Assembly: GCA_029207755.1 (NCBI GenBank)
Contig: JARCOQ010000103.1
Location: forward strand, 1 to 64,000
Origin: Chamaea fasciata
Taxonomy: Eukaryota > Chordata > Aves > Passeriformes > Sylviidae
Direction: 5' to 3'
Length of the DNA stretch: 64,000 nt
This document shows positions 33,992 through 46,993 of this stretch, in pieces. The notes beneath the pieces were generated by a model that worked only from the letters and a program-made list of their open reading frames with translations, had not been told where the DNA came from and searched no databases. Numbering within the stretch: the stretch's first letter is position 1; every line of letters begins with the position of its first letter. Made by a program: the position numbers and the translations under genes.

Positions 33992-36900
33992 ATGTCAGTT
34001 TGTAGGAGGCATTTGGCTTTTCAAGGGAAACTAGTCTTCCAGCTGTGGCAGCTTGCATCTGGAAGAAATCCTGTTCCATTCGCGATTGTAGGTGGCCGAG
34101 GCCAGGTGCCCGGCAGAGGGAGTTGGGCACAAATGATGGCCTGTTTCCAGGGGTTAGTAAAGTTAGCTGCCCAGGTGCCTAGTGTCAGTTTGTAGGAGGC
34201 CTTTGGCACTGCAAGGGAAGCTAGTCTTCCAGCTTGTGGCAGCTTGCATCTTGAAGAAATGCTGTTCTGCTCGGGATTGTAGGTGGCCGAGGCCTGGTGC
34301 CTGGCAGAGGGAGTTGGGCACAAATGATGGCCTGTTTCCAGGGGTAAGTAAAGTCAGCTGCCCAGGTGCCTGATGTCAGTTTGTAGCAGGCCTTTGGCCC
34401 TCCATGGGAAGCCAGGCTTCCAGCTTGTGGCAGCTTGCATCTGGAAGAAATCCTGTTCCGTTCGGGATTGTAGGTGGCCGAGGCCAGGTGCCCGGCAGAG
34501 GAAATTGGGCACAAAGGATGGCCTGTTTCCAGGGGTAAGTAAAGTCAGCTGCCCAGGTGCCTGATGTCAGTTTGTAGCAGGCCTTTGGCCCTCCATGGGA
34601 AGGTAGGCTTCCACCTTGTGGCAGCTTGCATCTGGAAGAAATCCTGTTCCGTTCGGGATTGTAGGTGGCCGAGGCCAGGTGCCCGGCAGAGGGAGTTTGG
34701 CACAAATTATGGCCTGTTTCCAGGGGTAAGTAAAGTCAGCTGCCCAGGTGCCTGATGTCAGTTTGTAGGAGGCCTTTGGCCCTCCAAGAGCAGCCAGTCT
34801 TCCAGCTTGTGGCAGCTTGCATCTGGAAGAAATCCTGTTCCGTTTGGGATCGTAGGTGGCCAAGGCCTGGTGTCCGGCAGAGGGAGTTGGGAACAAAGGA
34901 TGGCCTGTTTCCAGGGGTAAGTAAAGTTAGCTGGCCAGGTGCTTAGTGTCAGTTTGTAGGAGGCCTTTGGCCCTCCAAGGGAAGCTAGTCTTCCAGTTTG
35001 TGGCTGCTTGCATCTGGAAGAAATCCTGTTCTATTTGAGAATGTAGGTGGCCGAGGCCTGCAGCCCGGCAGAGGGAGTTGGGCACAAATGATGGCCTGCT
35101 TCCAGGGGTAAGTAAAGTCAGCTTCCCATGTGCCTGATGTCAGTTTGTAGGAGGCCTTTGGCCCTCTAAGGGAAGCTAGTCTTCCAGTTTGTGGCAGCTT
35201 GCATCTGGAAGAAATCCTGTTCCGTTCGGGATTGTAGGTGGCCGAGGCCAGGTGCCCGGCAGAGGGAGTTGGGCACAAATTATGGCCTGTTTCCAGGGGT
35301 AAGTAAAGTAACCTGCCCAGGTGCCTGATGTCAGTTTGTAGGAGGCCTTTAAGCCTCCAATTATGCCAGCCTTCCAGCTGGTGGCAGGTTGCATCTGGAA
35401 GAAATCCTGTTCCGTTCGTGACTGTAGGTGGCCGAGGCCGAGTGCTTGGCAGAGGGAGTTGTGCACAAAGGATGGCCTGCTTCCCGGGGTAAAAAAAGTC
35501 ACCTACTCAGGTTCCTGATTTCAGTTTGTAGGAGGCCTTTGGTCCTCCAAGTTAAGCCAGCCTTCCAGATTGTGGCAGCTTGCATCTGGAAGAAATCCTG
35601 TTCCGTTCAAGATTGTAGGTGGCCGAGGCCGGGTGCCTGGCCGTGGGAGTTGGGCACAAAGGATGGCCTGTTTCCAGGGGTAAGTAAAGTCACCTACCCA
35701 GATACCTGATGTCAGTTTTCGGAGGCCTTTGGCCCTCCAAGGGATGCCGGGTTTCCAACTTGAGGCAGCTTGCATCTGGAAGAAATACTGTTCCTTTCGG
35801 GATTGTCGGTGGCCGAGGCCGGGTGCCTGGTAGAGGGAGTTGGGCACAAATGATGGCCATTTTCCAGGAGTAAGTAAAGTCAGCTGCCCAGGTGCCTGAT
35901 GTCAGTTTGTAGGAGGCCTTTGGCCTTACAAGGGAAGCCGAGCTTTCAACATGTGGCAGCTTGCATCTGGAAGTAATCCTGTTCTGTTCGGGATTTTAGG
36001 TGGCCTAGACCGGGTGCCCAGCAGAGGGAGTTAGGCACAAAGGATGGCCTCTTTCCAGGGGTAAGTAAAGTCACCTGCCCACGTGCCTGATGTCAGTTTG
36101 TACGAGGCCTTTTGTCCTCCAAGGGATTCCAGTCTTCCTGCTTGTAGCAGCTTGCATCTGGAAGAAATCCTGTTCCGTTCGGGATTGAAGGCGCCATATG
36201 CCGGGTGCCCGCCACACGGAGTTGGGCACCTAGGATGGCCCTGTTCCAGGGGTAAGTAAAGTCAGCTGCCCAGGTGCCTGATGTCAGTTTGAAGGGGCCT
36301 CTGGCCCTCCAAGGGAAGCCAGGCTTCCAGCTTGTGGCAGCTTGCATCTGGAAGAAATCCTTTTCCATTCGGGATTGTAGGTGGCCGAAGCCGGGTTCCC
36401 GCCACACAAAGTTGGGCACAAAGGATGGCCTTTTTCCAGGGGTAAGTAAAGTCAGCTGCCCAGGTGCCTGATGTCAGTTTGTAGGAGGCCTTTGGCCCTG
36501 CAAGGGAAGCTAGTCTTCCAGTTTGTGGCAGCATGCATCTGGAAGAAATCCTGTTCCGTTCGGGATTGTAGGTGGCCGAGGCCAGGTGCCCGGCAGAGGG
36601 AGTTGGGCACAAATGATGGCCTGTTTCCAGGGGTAAGTAAAGTTAGCTGCCCTGGTGCCTGATGTCAGTTTGTAGGAGGCCTTTGGCCCTCCAAGGGAAG
36701 CTAGTCTTCCAGTTTGTGGCAGCTTGCATCTTGAAGAAATGCTGTTCTACTCATGATTGTAGGTGATCGAGGCCAGGTGCCCTGCAGAGGGAGTTGGGCA
36801 CAAATGATGGCCTGTTTCCAGGGGTAAGTAAAGTCAGCTGCCCAGGTGCCTGATGTCAGTTTGTAGCAGGCCTTTGGCCCTCCATGGGAAGCCAGGCTTC

Positions 36901-37807
36901 CAGCTTGTGGCAGCTTGCATCTGGAAGAAATCCTGTTCCGTTCGGGATTGTAGGTGTCTGGAGCCGGGAGGCCTGCTGAGGGAGTAGGGAACAAAGGATG
37001 GCCTGTTTCCAGGGGTAAGTAAAGTCAGCTGCCCAGGTGCCTGATGTCAGTTTGTAGGAGGCCTTTGGCCCTCCAAGGGAAGCTAGTCTTCCAGTTTGTG
37101 GCAGCTTGCATCTGGAAGAAATCCAGTTCCGTTCGGGATTGTAGGTGGCCGAGGCCAGGTGCCCGGCAGAGGGAGTTGGGCACAAATGATGGCCACTTTC
37201 CAGGGGTTAGTAAAGTCAGCTGCCCAGGTGTCTGATGTCAGTTTGTAGCAGGCCTTTGGCCCTCCATAAGAAGCCTGGCTTCCACCATGTTGCAGCATGC
37301 ATCTGGAAGAAATGCTGTTCCGTTCGGGATTGTAGGTGGCCGAGGCCAGGTGCCCGGCAGAGGGAGTTGGGAACAAAGGATGGCCTGTTTCCAGGGGTAA
37401 GTAAAGTCAGCTGCCCAGGTGTCTGATGTCAGTTTGTAGGAGGCCTTTGGCCCTCCAAGGCAAGCAAGTCTTCCAGATTGTGGCAGCTTGCATCTGGAAG
37501 AAATCCTGTTCCATTCGGGATTGTCGGTGGCCGAGGCCAGGTGCCCGGCCGAGGGAGTTGGGCACAAATTATGGCCTGTTTCCAGGGGTAAGTAAAGTCA
37601 GCTGCCCAGGTGCCTGATGTCAGTTTGTAGGAGGCCTTTGGCCCTCCAAGAGCAGCCAGGCTTCCAGCTTGTGGTAGCTTGCATCTTGAAGAAATCCTGT
37701 TCCGTTTGGGATCGTAGGTGGCCGAGGCCTTGTGCCCGGCTAAGGGAGTTGGGAACAAAGGATGGCCTGTTTCCAGGGGTAAGTAAAGTCAGCTGCCCAG
37801 GTGCCTG
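33992..37807 (+). repeat. 3.8-kb HOR, full copy 2 (3816 bp, 20 monomers)
   Basis: Tandem partner of the preceding copy. It is one base shorter because of CAGTTTTCGG near 35,715 (copy 1: CAGTTTGTCGG), and the offset falls from 3817 to 3816 after that point. It carries AGGCGCCATATGCC and CACCTAGG, the markers of sub-copy 2, near 36,187 and 36,227. It leads into B' at the point where E0 leads into B. Confidence 0.9.
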
Positions 37808-40800
37808 ATGTCAGTTTGTAGGAGGCCTTTGGCCCTCCAAGGCAAGGAAGTCTTCCAGATTGTGGCAGCTTGCATCTGGAAGAAATCCTGTTCCGTTCGG
37901 GATTGTAGGTGGCCGAGGCCAGGTGCCCGGCAGAGGGAGTTGGGCACAAATGATGGCCTGTTTCTAAGGGTAGGTAAAGTCATCTGCCCAGGTGCATGAT
38001 GTCAGTTTGTAAGTGGCCTTTGGCCCTCCATGGGAAGCCAGGCTTCCAGCTTGTGGCAGCTTGCATCTGGAAGAAATCCTGTTCCGTTTGGGATTGTAGG
38101 TGGCCGAGGCCTGGTGCCCGGCAGAGGGAGTTGGGCACAAATGATGGCCTGTTTCCAGGGCTAAGTAAAGTCAGCTGCCCAGGTGCCTGATGTCAGTTTG
38201 TAGGAGGCCTTTGGCCCTGCAAGGGAAGCTAGTCTTCCAGTTTGTGGCAGCATGCATCTGGAAGAAATCCTGTTCCGTTCGGGATTGTAGGTGGCCGAGG
38301 CCAGGTGCCCGGCAGAGGGAGTTGGGCACAAAGGATGGCCTGTTTCCAGGGGTAAGTAAAGTTAGCTGCCCAGGTGCCTGATGTCAGTTTGTAGGAGGCC
38401 TTTGGCCCTCCAAGGGAAGCTAGTCTTCCAGTTTGTGGCAGCTTGCATCTTGAAGAAATGCTGTTCTACTCATGATTTAAGGTGATCGAGGCCAGGTGCC
38501 CGGCAGAGGGAGTTGGGCACAAATGATGGCCTGTTTCCAGGGGTAAGTAAAGTCAGCTGCCCAGGTGCCTGATGTCAGTTTGTAGCAGGCCTTTGGCCCT
38601 CCATGGGAAGCCAGGCTTCCAGCTTGTGGCAGCTTGCATCTGGAAGAAATCCCGTTCCGTTCGGCGTTGTAGGTGTCCGGAGCCGGGTGGCCTGCTGAGG
38701 GAGTTGGGCACAAAGGAAGGCCTGTTTCCAGGGGTAAGTAAAGTCAGCTGCCCAGGTGCCTGATGTCAGTTTGTAGGAGGCCTTTGGCCCTCCATGGGAA
38801 GCTAGTCTTCCAGTTTGTGGCAGCTTGCATCTGGAAGAAATCCTGTTCCGTTCGGGATTGTAGGTGGCCGAGGCCAGGACCCGGCAGAGGGAGTTGGGCA
38901 CAAATGATGGCCACTTTCCAGGGGTTAGTAAAGTCAGCTGCCCAGGTGTCTGATGTCAGTTTGTAGCAGGCCTTTGGCCCTCCATAAGAAGCCTGGCTTC
39001 CAGCTTGTTGCAGCATGCATCTGGAAGAAATGCTGTTCCGTTCGGGATTGTAGGTGGCCGAGGCCAGGTGCCCGGCAGAGGGAGTTGGGAACAAAGGATG
39101 GCCTGTTTCCAGGGGTAAGTAAAGTCAGCTGCCCAGGTGCCTGATGTCAGTTTGTAGGAGGCCTTTGGCCCTCCAAGGCAAGCAAGTCTTCCAGATTGTG
39201 GCAGCTTGCATCTGGAAGAAATCCTGTTCCATTCGGGATTGTAGGTGGCCGAGGCCAGGTGCCCGGCCGAGGGAGTTGGGCACAAATGATGACCTGTTTC
39301 CAGGGGTAAGTAAAGTCAGCTGCCCAGGTGCCTGATGTCAGTTTGTAGGAGGCCTTTTGCCCTCCAAGAGCAGCCAGGCTTCCAGCTTGTGGTAGCTTGC
39401 ATCTTGAAGAAATCCTGTTCCGTTTGGGATCGTAGGTGGCCGAGGCCTGGTGCCCGGCTAAGGGAGTTGGGAACAAAGGATGGCCTGTTTCCAGGGGTAA
39501 GTAAAGTCAGCTGCCCAGGTGCCTGATGTCAGTTTGTAGGAGGCCTTTGGCCCTCCAAGGCAAGCAAGTCTTCCAGATTGTGGCAGCTTGCATCTGGAAG
39601 AAATCCTGTTCCATTCGGGATTGTAGGTGGCCGAGGCCAGGTGCCCGGCAGAGGGAGTTGGGCACAAATGATGGCCTGTTTCTAAGGGTAGGTAAAGTCA
39701 TCTGCCCAGGTACATGATGTAAGTTTGTAAGTGGCCTTTGGCCCTCCATGGGAAGCCAGGCTTCCAGCTTGTGGCAGCTTGCATCTGGAAGAAATCCTGT
39801 TCCGTTTGGGATTGTAGGTGGCCGAGGCCTGGTGCCCGGCAGAGGGAGTTGGGCACAAATGATGGCCTGTTTCCAGGGCTAAGTAAAGTCAGCTGCCCAG
39901 GTGCCTGATGTCAGTTTGTAGGAGGCCTTTGGCCCTGCAGGGGATGCTAGTCTTCCAGTTTGTGGCAGCATGCATCTGGAAGAAATCTTGTTCCGTTCGG
40001 GATTGTAGGTGGCCGAGGCCAGGTGCCCGGCAGAGGGAGTTGGGCACAAAGGATGGCCCGTTTCAAGGGGTAAGTAAAGTTAGCTGCCCAGGTGCCTGAT
40101 GTCAGTTTGTAGGAGGCCTTTGGCCCTCCAAGGGAAGCTAGTCTTCCAGTTTGTGGCAGCTTGCATCTTGAAGAAATGCTGTTTTGCTCAGGAGTGTAGG
40201 TGGCCGAAACCTGGTGCCTGGCAGAGGGAGTTGGGCAAAAATGATGGACTGTTTCCAGGGGTAAGTAAAGTCAGCTGCCCAGGTGTCTGATGTCAGTTTG
40301 TAGCAGGCCTTTGGCCCTCCATGGGAAGCCTGGCTTCCAGCTTGTGGCAGCTTGCATCTGGAAGAAATCCTGTTCCATTCGGGATTGTAGGTGGCCGAGG
40401 CCAGGTGCCCGGCAGAGGGAGTTGGGAACAAAGGATGGCCTGTTTCCAGGGGTAAGTAAAGTCAGCTGCCCAGGTGCCTGATGTCAGTTTGTAGGAGGCC
40501 TTTGGCCCTCCAAGGGAAGCCAGGCTTCCAGCTTGTGGCAGCTTGCATCTGGAAGAAATCCTGTTTCGTTTGGGATTGTAGGTGTCCGAGGCCAGGTGCC
40601 CGGCAGAAAGAGTTGGGCACAAAGGATGGCCTGTTTCCAGGGGTAAGTAAAGTCAGCTGCCCAGGTGCCTGATGTCAGTTTGTAGCAGGCCTTTGGCCCT
40701 CCATGGGAAGCCTGGCATCCAGCTTGTGGCAGCTTGCATCTGGAAGAAATGCTGATCCGTTCGGGATTGTAGGTGGCCGAGGCCAGGTGCCCGGCAGAGG

Positions 40801-41076
40801 GAGTTGGGAACAAAGGATGGCCTGTTTCCAGGGGTAAGTAAAGTCAGCTGCCCAGGTGCCTGATGTCAGTTTGTAGGAGGCCTTTGGCCCTCCAAGGGAA
40901 GCCAGGCTTCCAGCTTGTGGCAGCTTGCATCTGGAAGAAATCCTGTTCCGTTTGGGATTGTAGGTGGCCGAGGCCAGGTGCCCGGCAGAGGGAGTTGGGC
41001 ACAAATGATGGCCTGTTTCCAGGGGTAAGTAAAGTCAGCTGCCCAGGTGCCTGATGTCAGTTTGTAGTAGGCAATT

Positions 41077-42603
41077 GGCTTTTCAAGGGAAACTAGTCTT
41101 CCAGCTGTGGCCGCTTGCATCTGGAAGAAATCCTGTTCCATTCGGGATTGTAGGTGGCCGAGGCCAGGTGCCCGGCAGAGGGAGTTGGGCACAAATGATG
41201 GCCTGTTTCCAGGGGTAAGTAAAGTCAGCTGCCCAGGTGCCTGATGTCAGTTTGTAGGAGGCCTTTGGCCCTCCAAGAGCAGCCAGGCTTCCAGCTTGTG
41301 GTAGCTTGCATCTTGAAGAAATCCTGTTCCGTTTGGGATCGTAGGTGGCCGAGGCCTGGTGCCCGGCTAAGGGAGTTGGGAACAAAGGATGGCCTGTTTC
41401 CAGGGGTAAGTAAAGTCAGCTGCCCAGGTGCCTGATGTCAGTTTGTAGGAGGCCTTTGGCCCTCCAAGGCAAGCAAGTCTTCCAGATTGTGGCAGCTTGC
41501 ATCTGGAAGAAATACTGTTCCATTCGGGATTGTAGGTGGCCGAGGCCAGGTGCCCGGCAGAGGGAGTTGGGCACAAATGATGGCCTGTTTCTAGGGGTAA
41601 GTAAAGTCAGCTGCCCAGGTGCCTGATGTCAGTTTGTAGGAGGCCTTTGGCCCTCCATGGGAAGCCAGGCTTCCAGCTTGTGGCAGCTTGCATCTGGAAG
41701 AAATCCTGTTCCGTTCGGGATTATAGGTGGCTGAGGCCAGGTGCCCGGCAGACGGAGTTGGGCACAAAGGATGGCCTGTTTCCAGGGGTAAGTAAAGTCA
41801 GCTGCCCAGGTGCCTGATGTCAGTTTGCAGGTGGCTATTGTTCCTCCATGGGATGCCAGGCTTCCAGCTTGTGGCTGCTTGCATCTGGAAGTAATCCTGT
41901 TCCGTTCGGGATTGTAGGTGGCCGAGGCCTGGTGTCCGGCTAAGGTAGTTGGGCACAAAAGATGGCCTGTTTCCAGGGGTAAGTAAAGTTAGCTGCCCAG
42001 GTGCTTGGTGTCAGTTTGTAGGAGGCCTTTGGCCTTTAAAGGGAAGCTAGTCTTCCAGTTTGTGGCTGCTTGCATCTGGAAGAAATCCTGTTCTATTTGG
42101 GTATGTAGGTGGCCGAGGCCTGGTGCCCGGCAGAGGGAGTTGGGCACAAAGGATGGACTGTTTCCAGAGGTAAGTAAAGTCAGCTGCCCAGGTGCCTGAT
42201 GTCAGTTTGTAGGAGGCCTTTGGCCCTCTAAGGGAAGCTAGTCTTCCAGTTTGTGGCAGCTTGCATCTGGAAGAAATCCTGTTCCGTTCGGGATTGTAGG
42301 TGGCCGAGGCCAGGTGCCCGGCAGAGGGAGTTGGGCACAAGTGATGGCCTGTTTCCAGGGGTAAGTAAAGTCAGCTGCCCAGGTGCCTGATGTCAGTTTG
42401 TAGCAGGCCTTTAGCCCTCCAAGGGAAGCCAGGCTTCCAGCTTGTGGCAGCTTGCATCTTGAAGAAATCCTGTTCCGTTTGGGATTGTCGGTGGCCGATG
42501 CCTGGTGCCCGGCAGAGGGAGTTGGGCACAAATGATGGCCTGTTTCCAGGGGTAAGTAAATTCAGCTGCCCAGGTGCCTGATGTCAGTTTGTAGTAGGCA
42601 TTT
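41077..42603 (+). repeat. HOR unit B'-1, 8 monomers (1527 bp)
   Basis: Begins with the GGCAATTGGCTTTTC form of the phase monomer, as does its paralogue at 6,541. Length is exactly 8 x 191 minus 1. Confidence 0.84.
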
Positions 42604-43557
42604 GGCTTTTCAAGGGAAACTAGTCTTCCAGCTGTGGCAGCTTGCATCTGGAAGAAATCCTGTTCCATTCGGGATTGTAGGTGGCCGAGGCCAGGTGCCC
42701 GGCAGAGGGAGTTGGGCACAAATGATGGCCTGTTTTCAGGGGTAAGTAAAGTTAGCTGCCCAGGTGCCTGATGTCAGTTTGTAGGAGGCCTTTGGCCCTC
42801 CAAGGCAAGCAAGTCTTCCAGATTGTGGCAGCTTGCATCTGGAAGAAATCCTGTTCCATTCGGGATTGTAGGTGGCCGAGGCCAGGTGCCCGGCAGAGGG
42901 AGTTGGGCACAAATGATGGCCTGTTTCCAGGGGTAAGTAAAGTCAGCTGCCCAGGTGCCTGATGTCAGTTTGTAGGAGGCCTTTGGCCCTCCATGGGAAG
43001 CCTGGCTTCCAGCTTGTGGCAGCTTGCATCTGGAAGAAATCCTGTTCCATTCGGGATTGTAGGTGGCCGAGGCCAGGTGTCCGGCAGAGGGAGTTGGGAA
43101 CAAAGGATGGCCTGTTTCCAGGGGTAAGTAAAGTCAGCTGCCCAGGTGTCTGATGTCAGTTTGTAGGAGGCCTTTGGCCCTCCAAGGGAAGCCAGGCTTC
43201 CAGCTTGTGGCAGCTTGCATCTGGAAGAAATCCTGTTCCGTTTGGGATTGTAGGTGTCCGAGGCCAGGTGCCCGGCAGAAAGAGTTGGGCACAAAGGATG
43301 GCCTGTTTCCATGGGTAAGTAAAGTCAGCTGCCCAGGTGCCTGATGTCAGTTTGTAGCAGGCCTTTAGCCCTCCAAGGGAAGCCAGGCTTCCAGCTTGTG
43401 GCAGCTTGCATCTTGAAGAAATCCTGTTCCGTTTGGGATTGTCGGTGGCCGATGCCTGGTGCCCGGCAGAGGGAGTTGGGCACAAATGATGGCCTGTTTC
43501 CAGGGGTAAGTAAATTCAGCTGCCCAGGTGCCTGATGTCAGTTTGTAGTAGGCATTT
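42604..43557 (+). repeat. HOR unit B'-2, 5 monomers (954 bp)
   Basis: Half the length of its positional equivalent at 8,066-9,972. It contains the GTGTCCGAGGCCAGG plus GCAGAAAGAGTTGG monomer that sits at 9,185 in the first copy. Confidence 0.83.
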
Positions 43558-45275
43558 GGCTTTTCAAGGGAAACTAGTCTTCCAGCTGTGGCAGCTTGCA
43601 TCTGGAAGAAATCCTGTTCCATTCGGGATTGTAGGTGGCCGAGGCCAGGTGCCCGGCAGAGGGAGTTGGGCACAAATGATGGCCTGTTTCCAGGGGTAAG
43701 TAAAGTCAGCTGCCCAGGTGCCTGATGTCAGTTTGTAGGAGGCCTTTAGCCCTCCAAGAGCAGCCAGGCTTCCGGCTTGTGGTAGCTTGCATCTGGAAGA
43801 AATCCTGTTCCGTTCGGGATTGTAGGTGGCCGAGGCCTGGTGCCCGGCTAAGGGAGATGGGAACAAAGGATGGCCTGTTTCCAGGGGTAAGTAAAGACAG
43901 CTGCCCAGGTGCCTGATGTCAGTTTGTAGGAGGCCTTTGGCCCTCCAAGGCAAGCAAGTCTTCCAGATTGTGGCAGCTTGCATCTGGAAGAAATCCTGTT
44001 CCATTCGGGATTGTAGGTGGCCGAGGCCAGGTGCCCTGCTGAGGGAGTTGGGCACAAATGATGGCCTGTTTCCAGGGGTAAGTAAAGTCAGCTGCCCAGG
44101 TGCCTGATGTCAGTTTGTAGGAGGCCTTTGGCCCTCCATGGGAAGCCAGGCTTCCAGCTTGTGGCAGCTTGCATCTGGAAGAAATCCTGTTCCGTTCGGG
44201 ATTATAGGTGGCCGAGGCCAGGTGCCCGGCAGAGGGAGTTGGGAACAAAGGATGGCCTGTTTCCAGGGGTAAGTAAAGTCAGCTGCCCAGGTGCCTGATG
44301 TCAGTTTGTAGGTGGCTATTGTTCCTCCATGGGATGCCAGGCTTCCAGCTTGTGGCAGCTTGCATCTGGAAGTAATCCTGTTCCGTTCAGGATTGTAGGT
44401 GGCCGAGGCCTGGTGCCCGGCAGAAAGAGTTGGGCACAAAGGATGGCCTGTTTCCAGGGGTAAGTAAAGTCAGCTGCCCAGGTGCCTGAAGTCAGTTTGT
44501 AGCAGGCCTTTGGCACTCCATGGGAAGCCTGGCTTCCAGCTTGTGGCAGCTTGCATCTGGAAGAAATGCTGATCCGTTCGGGATTGTAGGTGGCCGAGGC
44601 CAGGTGCCCGGCAGAGGGAGTTGGGAACAAAGGATGGCCTGTTTCCAGGGGTAAGTAAAGTTAGCTGCCCAGGTGCCTGGTGTCAGTTTGTAGGAGGCCT
44701 TTGGCCCTCCATGGGAAGCTAGTCTTCCAGTTTGTGGCAGCTTGCATCTGGAAGAAATGCTGTTTTGCTCGGGAGTGTAGGTGGCCGAGGCCTGGTGCCT
44801 GGCAGAGGGAGTTGGGCACAAATGATGGACTGTTTCCAGGGGTAAGTAAAGTCAGCTGCCCAGGTGCCTGATGTCAGTTTGTAGCAGGCCTTTGGCCCTC
44901 CATGGGAAGCCAGGCTTCCAGCTTGTGGCAGCTTGCATCTGGAAGAAATCCTGTTTCGTTCGGGATTGTAGGTGGCCGAGGCCAGGTGCCCAGCAGAGGA
45001 AATTGGGCATAAAGGATGGCCTGTTTCCAGGGGTAAGTAAAGTCAGCTGCCCAGGTGCCTGATGTCAGTTTGTAGGAGGCCTTTGGCCCTCCAAGGGAAG
45101 CCAGGCTTCCAGCTTGTGGCAGCTTGCATCTTGAAGAAATCCTGTTCCGTTTGGGATTGTCGGTGGCCTATGCCTGGTGCCCGGCAGAGGGAGTTGGGCA
45201 CAAATGATGGCCTGTTTCCAGGGGTAAGTAAAGTCAGCTGCCCAGGTGCCTGATGTCAGTTTGTAGTAGGCATTT
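43558..45275 (+). repeat. HOR unit B'-3, 9 monomers (1718 bp)
   Basis: Colinear with 9,973-11,688, without that unit's 2-bp deletion. Confidence 0.84.
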
Positions 45276-46993
45276 GGCTTTTCAAGGGAAACTAGTCTTC
45301 CAGCTGTGGCAGCTTGCATCTGGAAGAAATCCTGTTCCATTCGGGATTGTAGGTGGCCGAGGCCAGGTGCCCGGCAGAGGGAGTTGGGCACAAATGATGG
45401 CCTGTTTCCAGGGGTAAGTAAAGTCAGCTGCCCAGGTGCCTGATGTCAGTTTGTAGGAGGCCTTTGGCCCTCCAAGGCAAGCAAGTCTTCCAGATTGTGG
45501 CAGCTTGCATCTGGAAGAAATCCTGTTCCATTCGGGATTGTAGGTGGCCGAGGCCAGGTGCCCGGCAGAGGGAGTTGGGCACAAATGATGGCCTGTTTCC
45601 AGGGGTAAGTAAAGTCAGCTGCCCAGGTGTCTGATGTCAGTTTGTAGGAGGCCTTTGGCCCTCCATGGGAAGCCAGGCTTCCAGCTTGTGGCAGCTTGCA
45701 TCTGGAAGAAATCCTGTTCCGTTCGGGATTATAGGTGGCCGAGGCCAGGTGCCCGGCAGAGGGAGTTGGGCACAAAGGATGGCCTGTTTCCAGGGGTAAG
45801 TAAAGTCAGCTGCCCAGGTGCCTGATGTCAGTTTCCAGGTGGCTATCGTTCCTCCATGGGATGCCAGGCTTCCAGCTTGTGGCTGCTTGCATCTGGAAGT
45901 AATCCTGTTCCGTTCGGGATTGTAGGTGGCCGAGGCCAGGTGCCCGGCAGAGGGAGTTGGGCACAAAGGATGGCCTGTTTCCAGGGGTAAGTAAAGTTAG
46001 CTGCCCAGGTGCCTGATGTCAGTTTGTAGCAGGCCTTTGGCCCTCCAAGGGAAGCAAGTCTTCCAGTTTGTGGCAGCTTGCATCTTGAAGAAATGCTGTT
46101 CTGCTCATGATTGTAGGTGGTTGAGGCCAGGTGCCTGGCAGAGGGAGTTGGGCACAAATGATGGCCTGTTTCCAGGGGTAAGTAAAGTCAGCTGCCCAGG
46201 TGCCTGATGTCAGTTTGTAGCAGGCCTTTGGCCCTCCATGGGAAGCCAGGCTTCCAGCTTGTGGCAGCTTGCATCTGGAAGAAATCCTGTTCCGTTCGGC
46301 GTTGTAGGTGTCCGGAGCCGGGTGGCCGGCAGAGGTAGTAGGGAAAAAAGGATGGCCTGTTTCCAGTGGTAAGTAAAGTCAGCTGCCCAGGTGCCTGATG
46401 TCAGTTTGTAGGAGGCCTTTGGCCCTCCAAGGGAAGCTAGTCTTCCAGTTTGTGGCAGCATGCATCTGGAAGAAATCCTGTTCCGTTCGGGATTGTAGGT
46501 GGCCGAGGCCAGGTGCCCGGCAGAGGGAGTTGGGCACAAATGATAGCCTCTTTCCAGGGGTTAGTAAAGTCAGCTGCCCAGGTGTCTGATGTCAGTTTGT
46601 AGCAGGCCTTTGGCCCTCCATGGGAAGCCTGGCTTCCAGCTTGTGGCAGCTTGTATCTGGAAGAAATGCTGTTCCGTTCGGGATTGTTGGTGGCCGAGGC
46701 CAGGTGCCCGGCAGAGGGAGTTGGCAACAAAGGATGGCCTGTTTCCAGGGGTAAGTAAAGTCAGCTGCCAAGGTGCCTGATGTCAGTTTGTAGGAGGCCT
46801 TTGGCCCTCCAAGGGAAGCCAGGCTTCCAGCTTGTGGCAGCTTGCATCTGGAAGAAATCCTGTTCCGTTTGGGATTGTCGGTGGCCGATGCCTGGTGCCC
46901 GGCAGAGGGAGTTGGGCACAAATGATGGCCTGTTTCCAGGGGTAAGTAAATTCAGCTGCCCAGGTGCCTGATGTCAGTTTGTAGGAGGCATTT
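45276..46993 (+). repeat. HOR unit B'-4, 9 monomers (1718 bp)
   Basis: Same length and order as 11,689-13,406. Confidence 0.84.
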
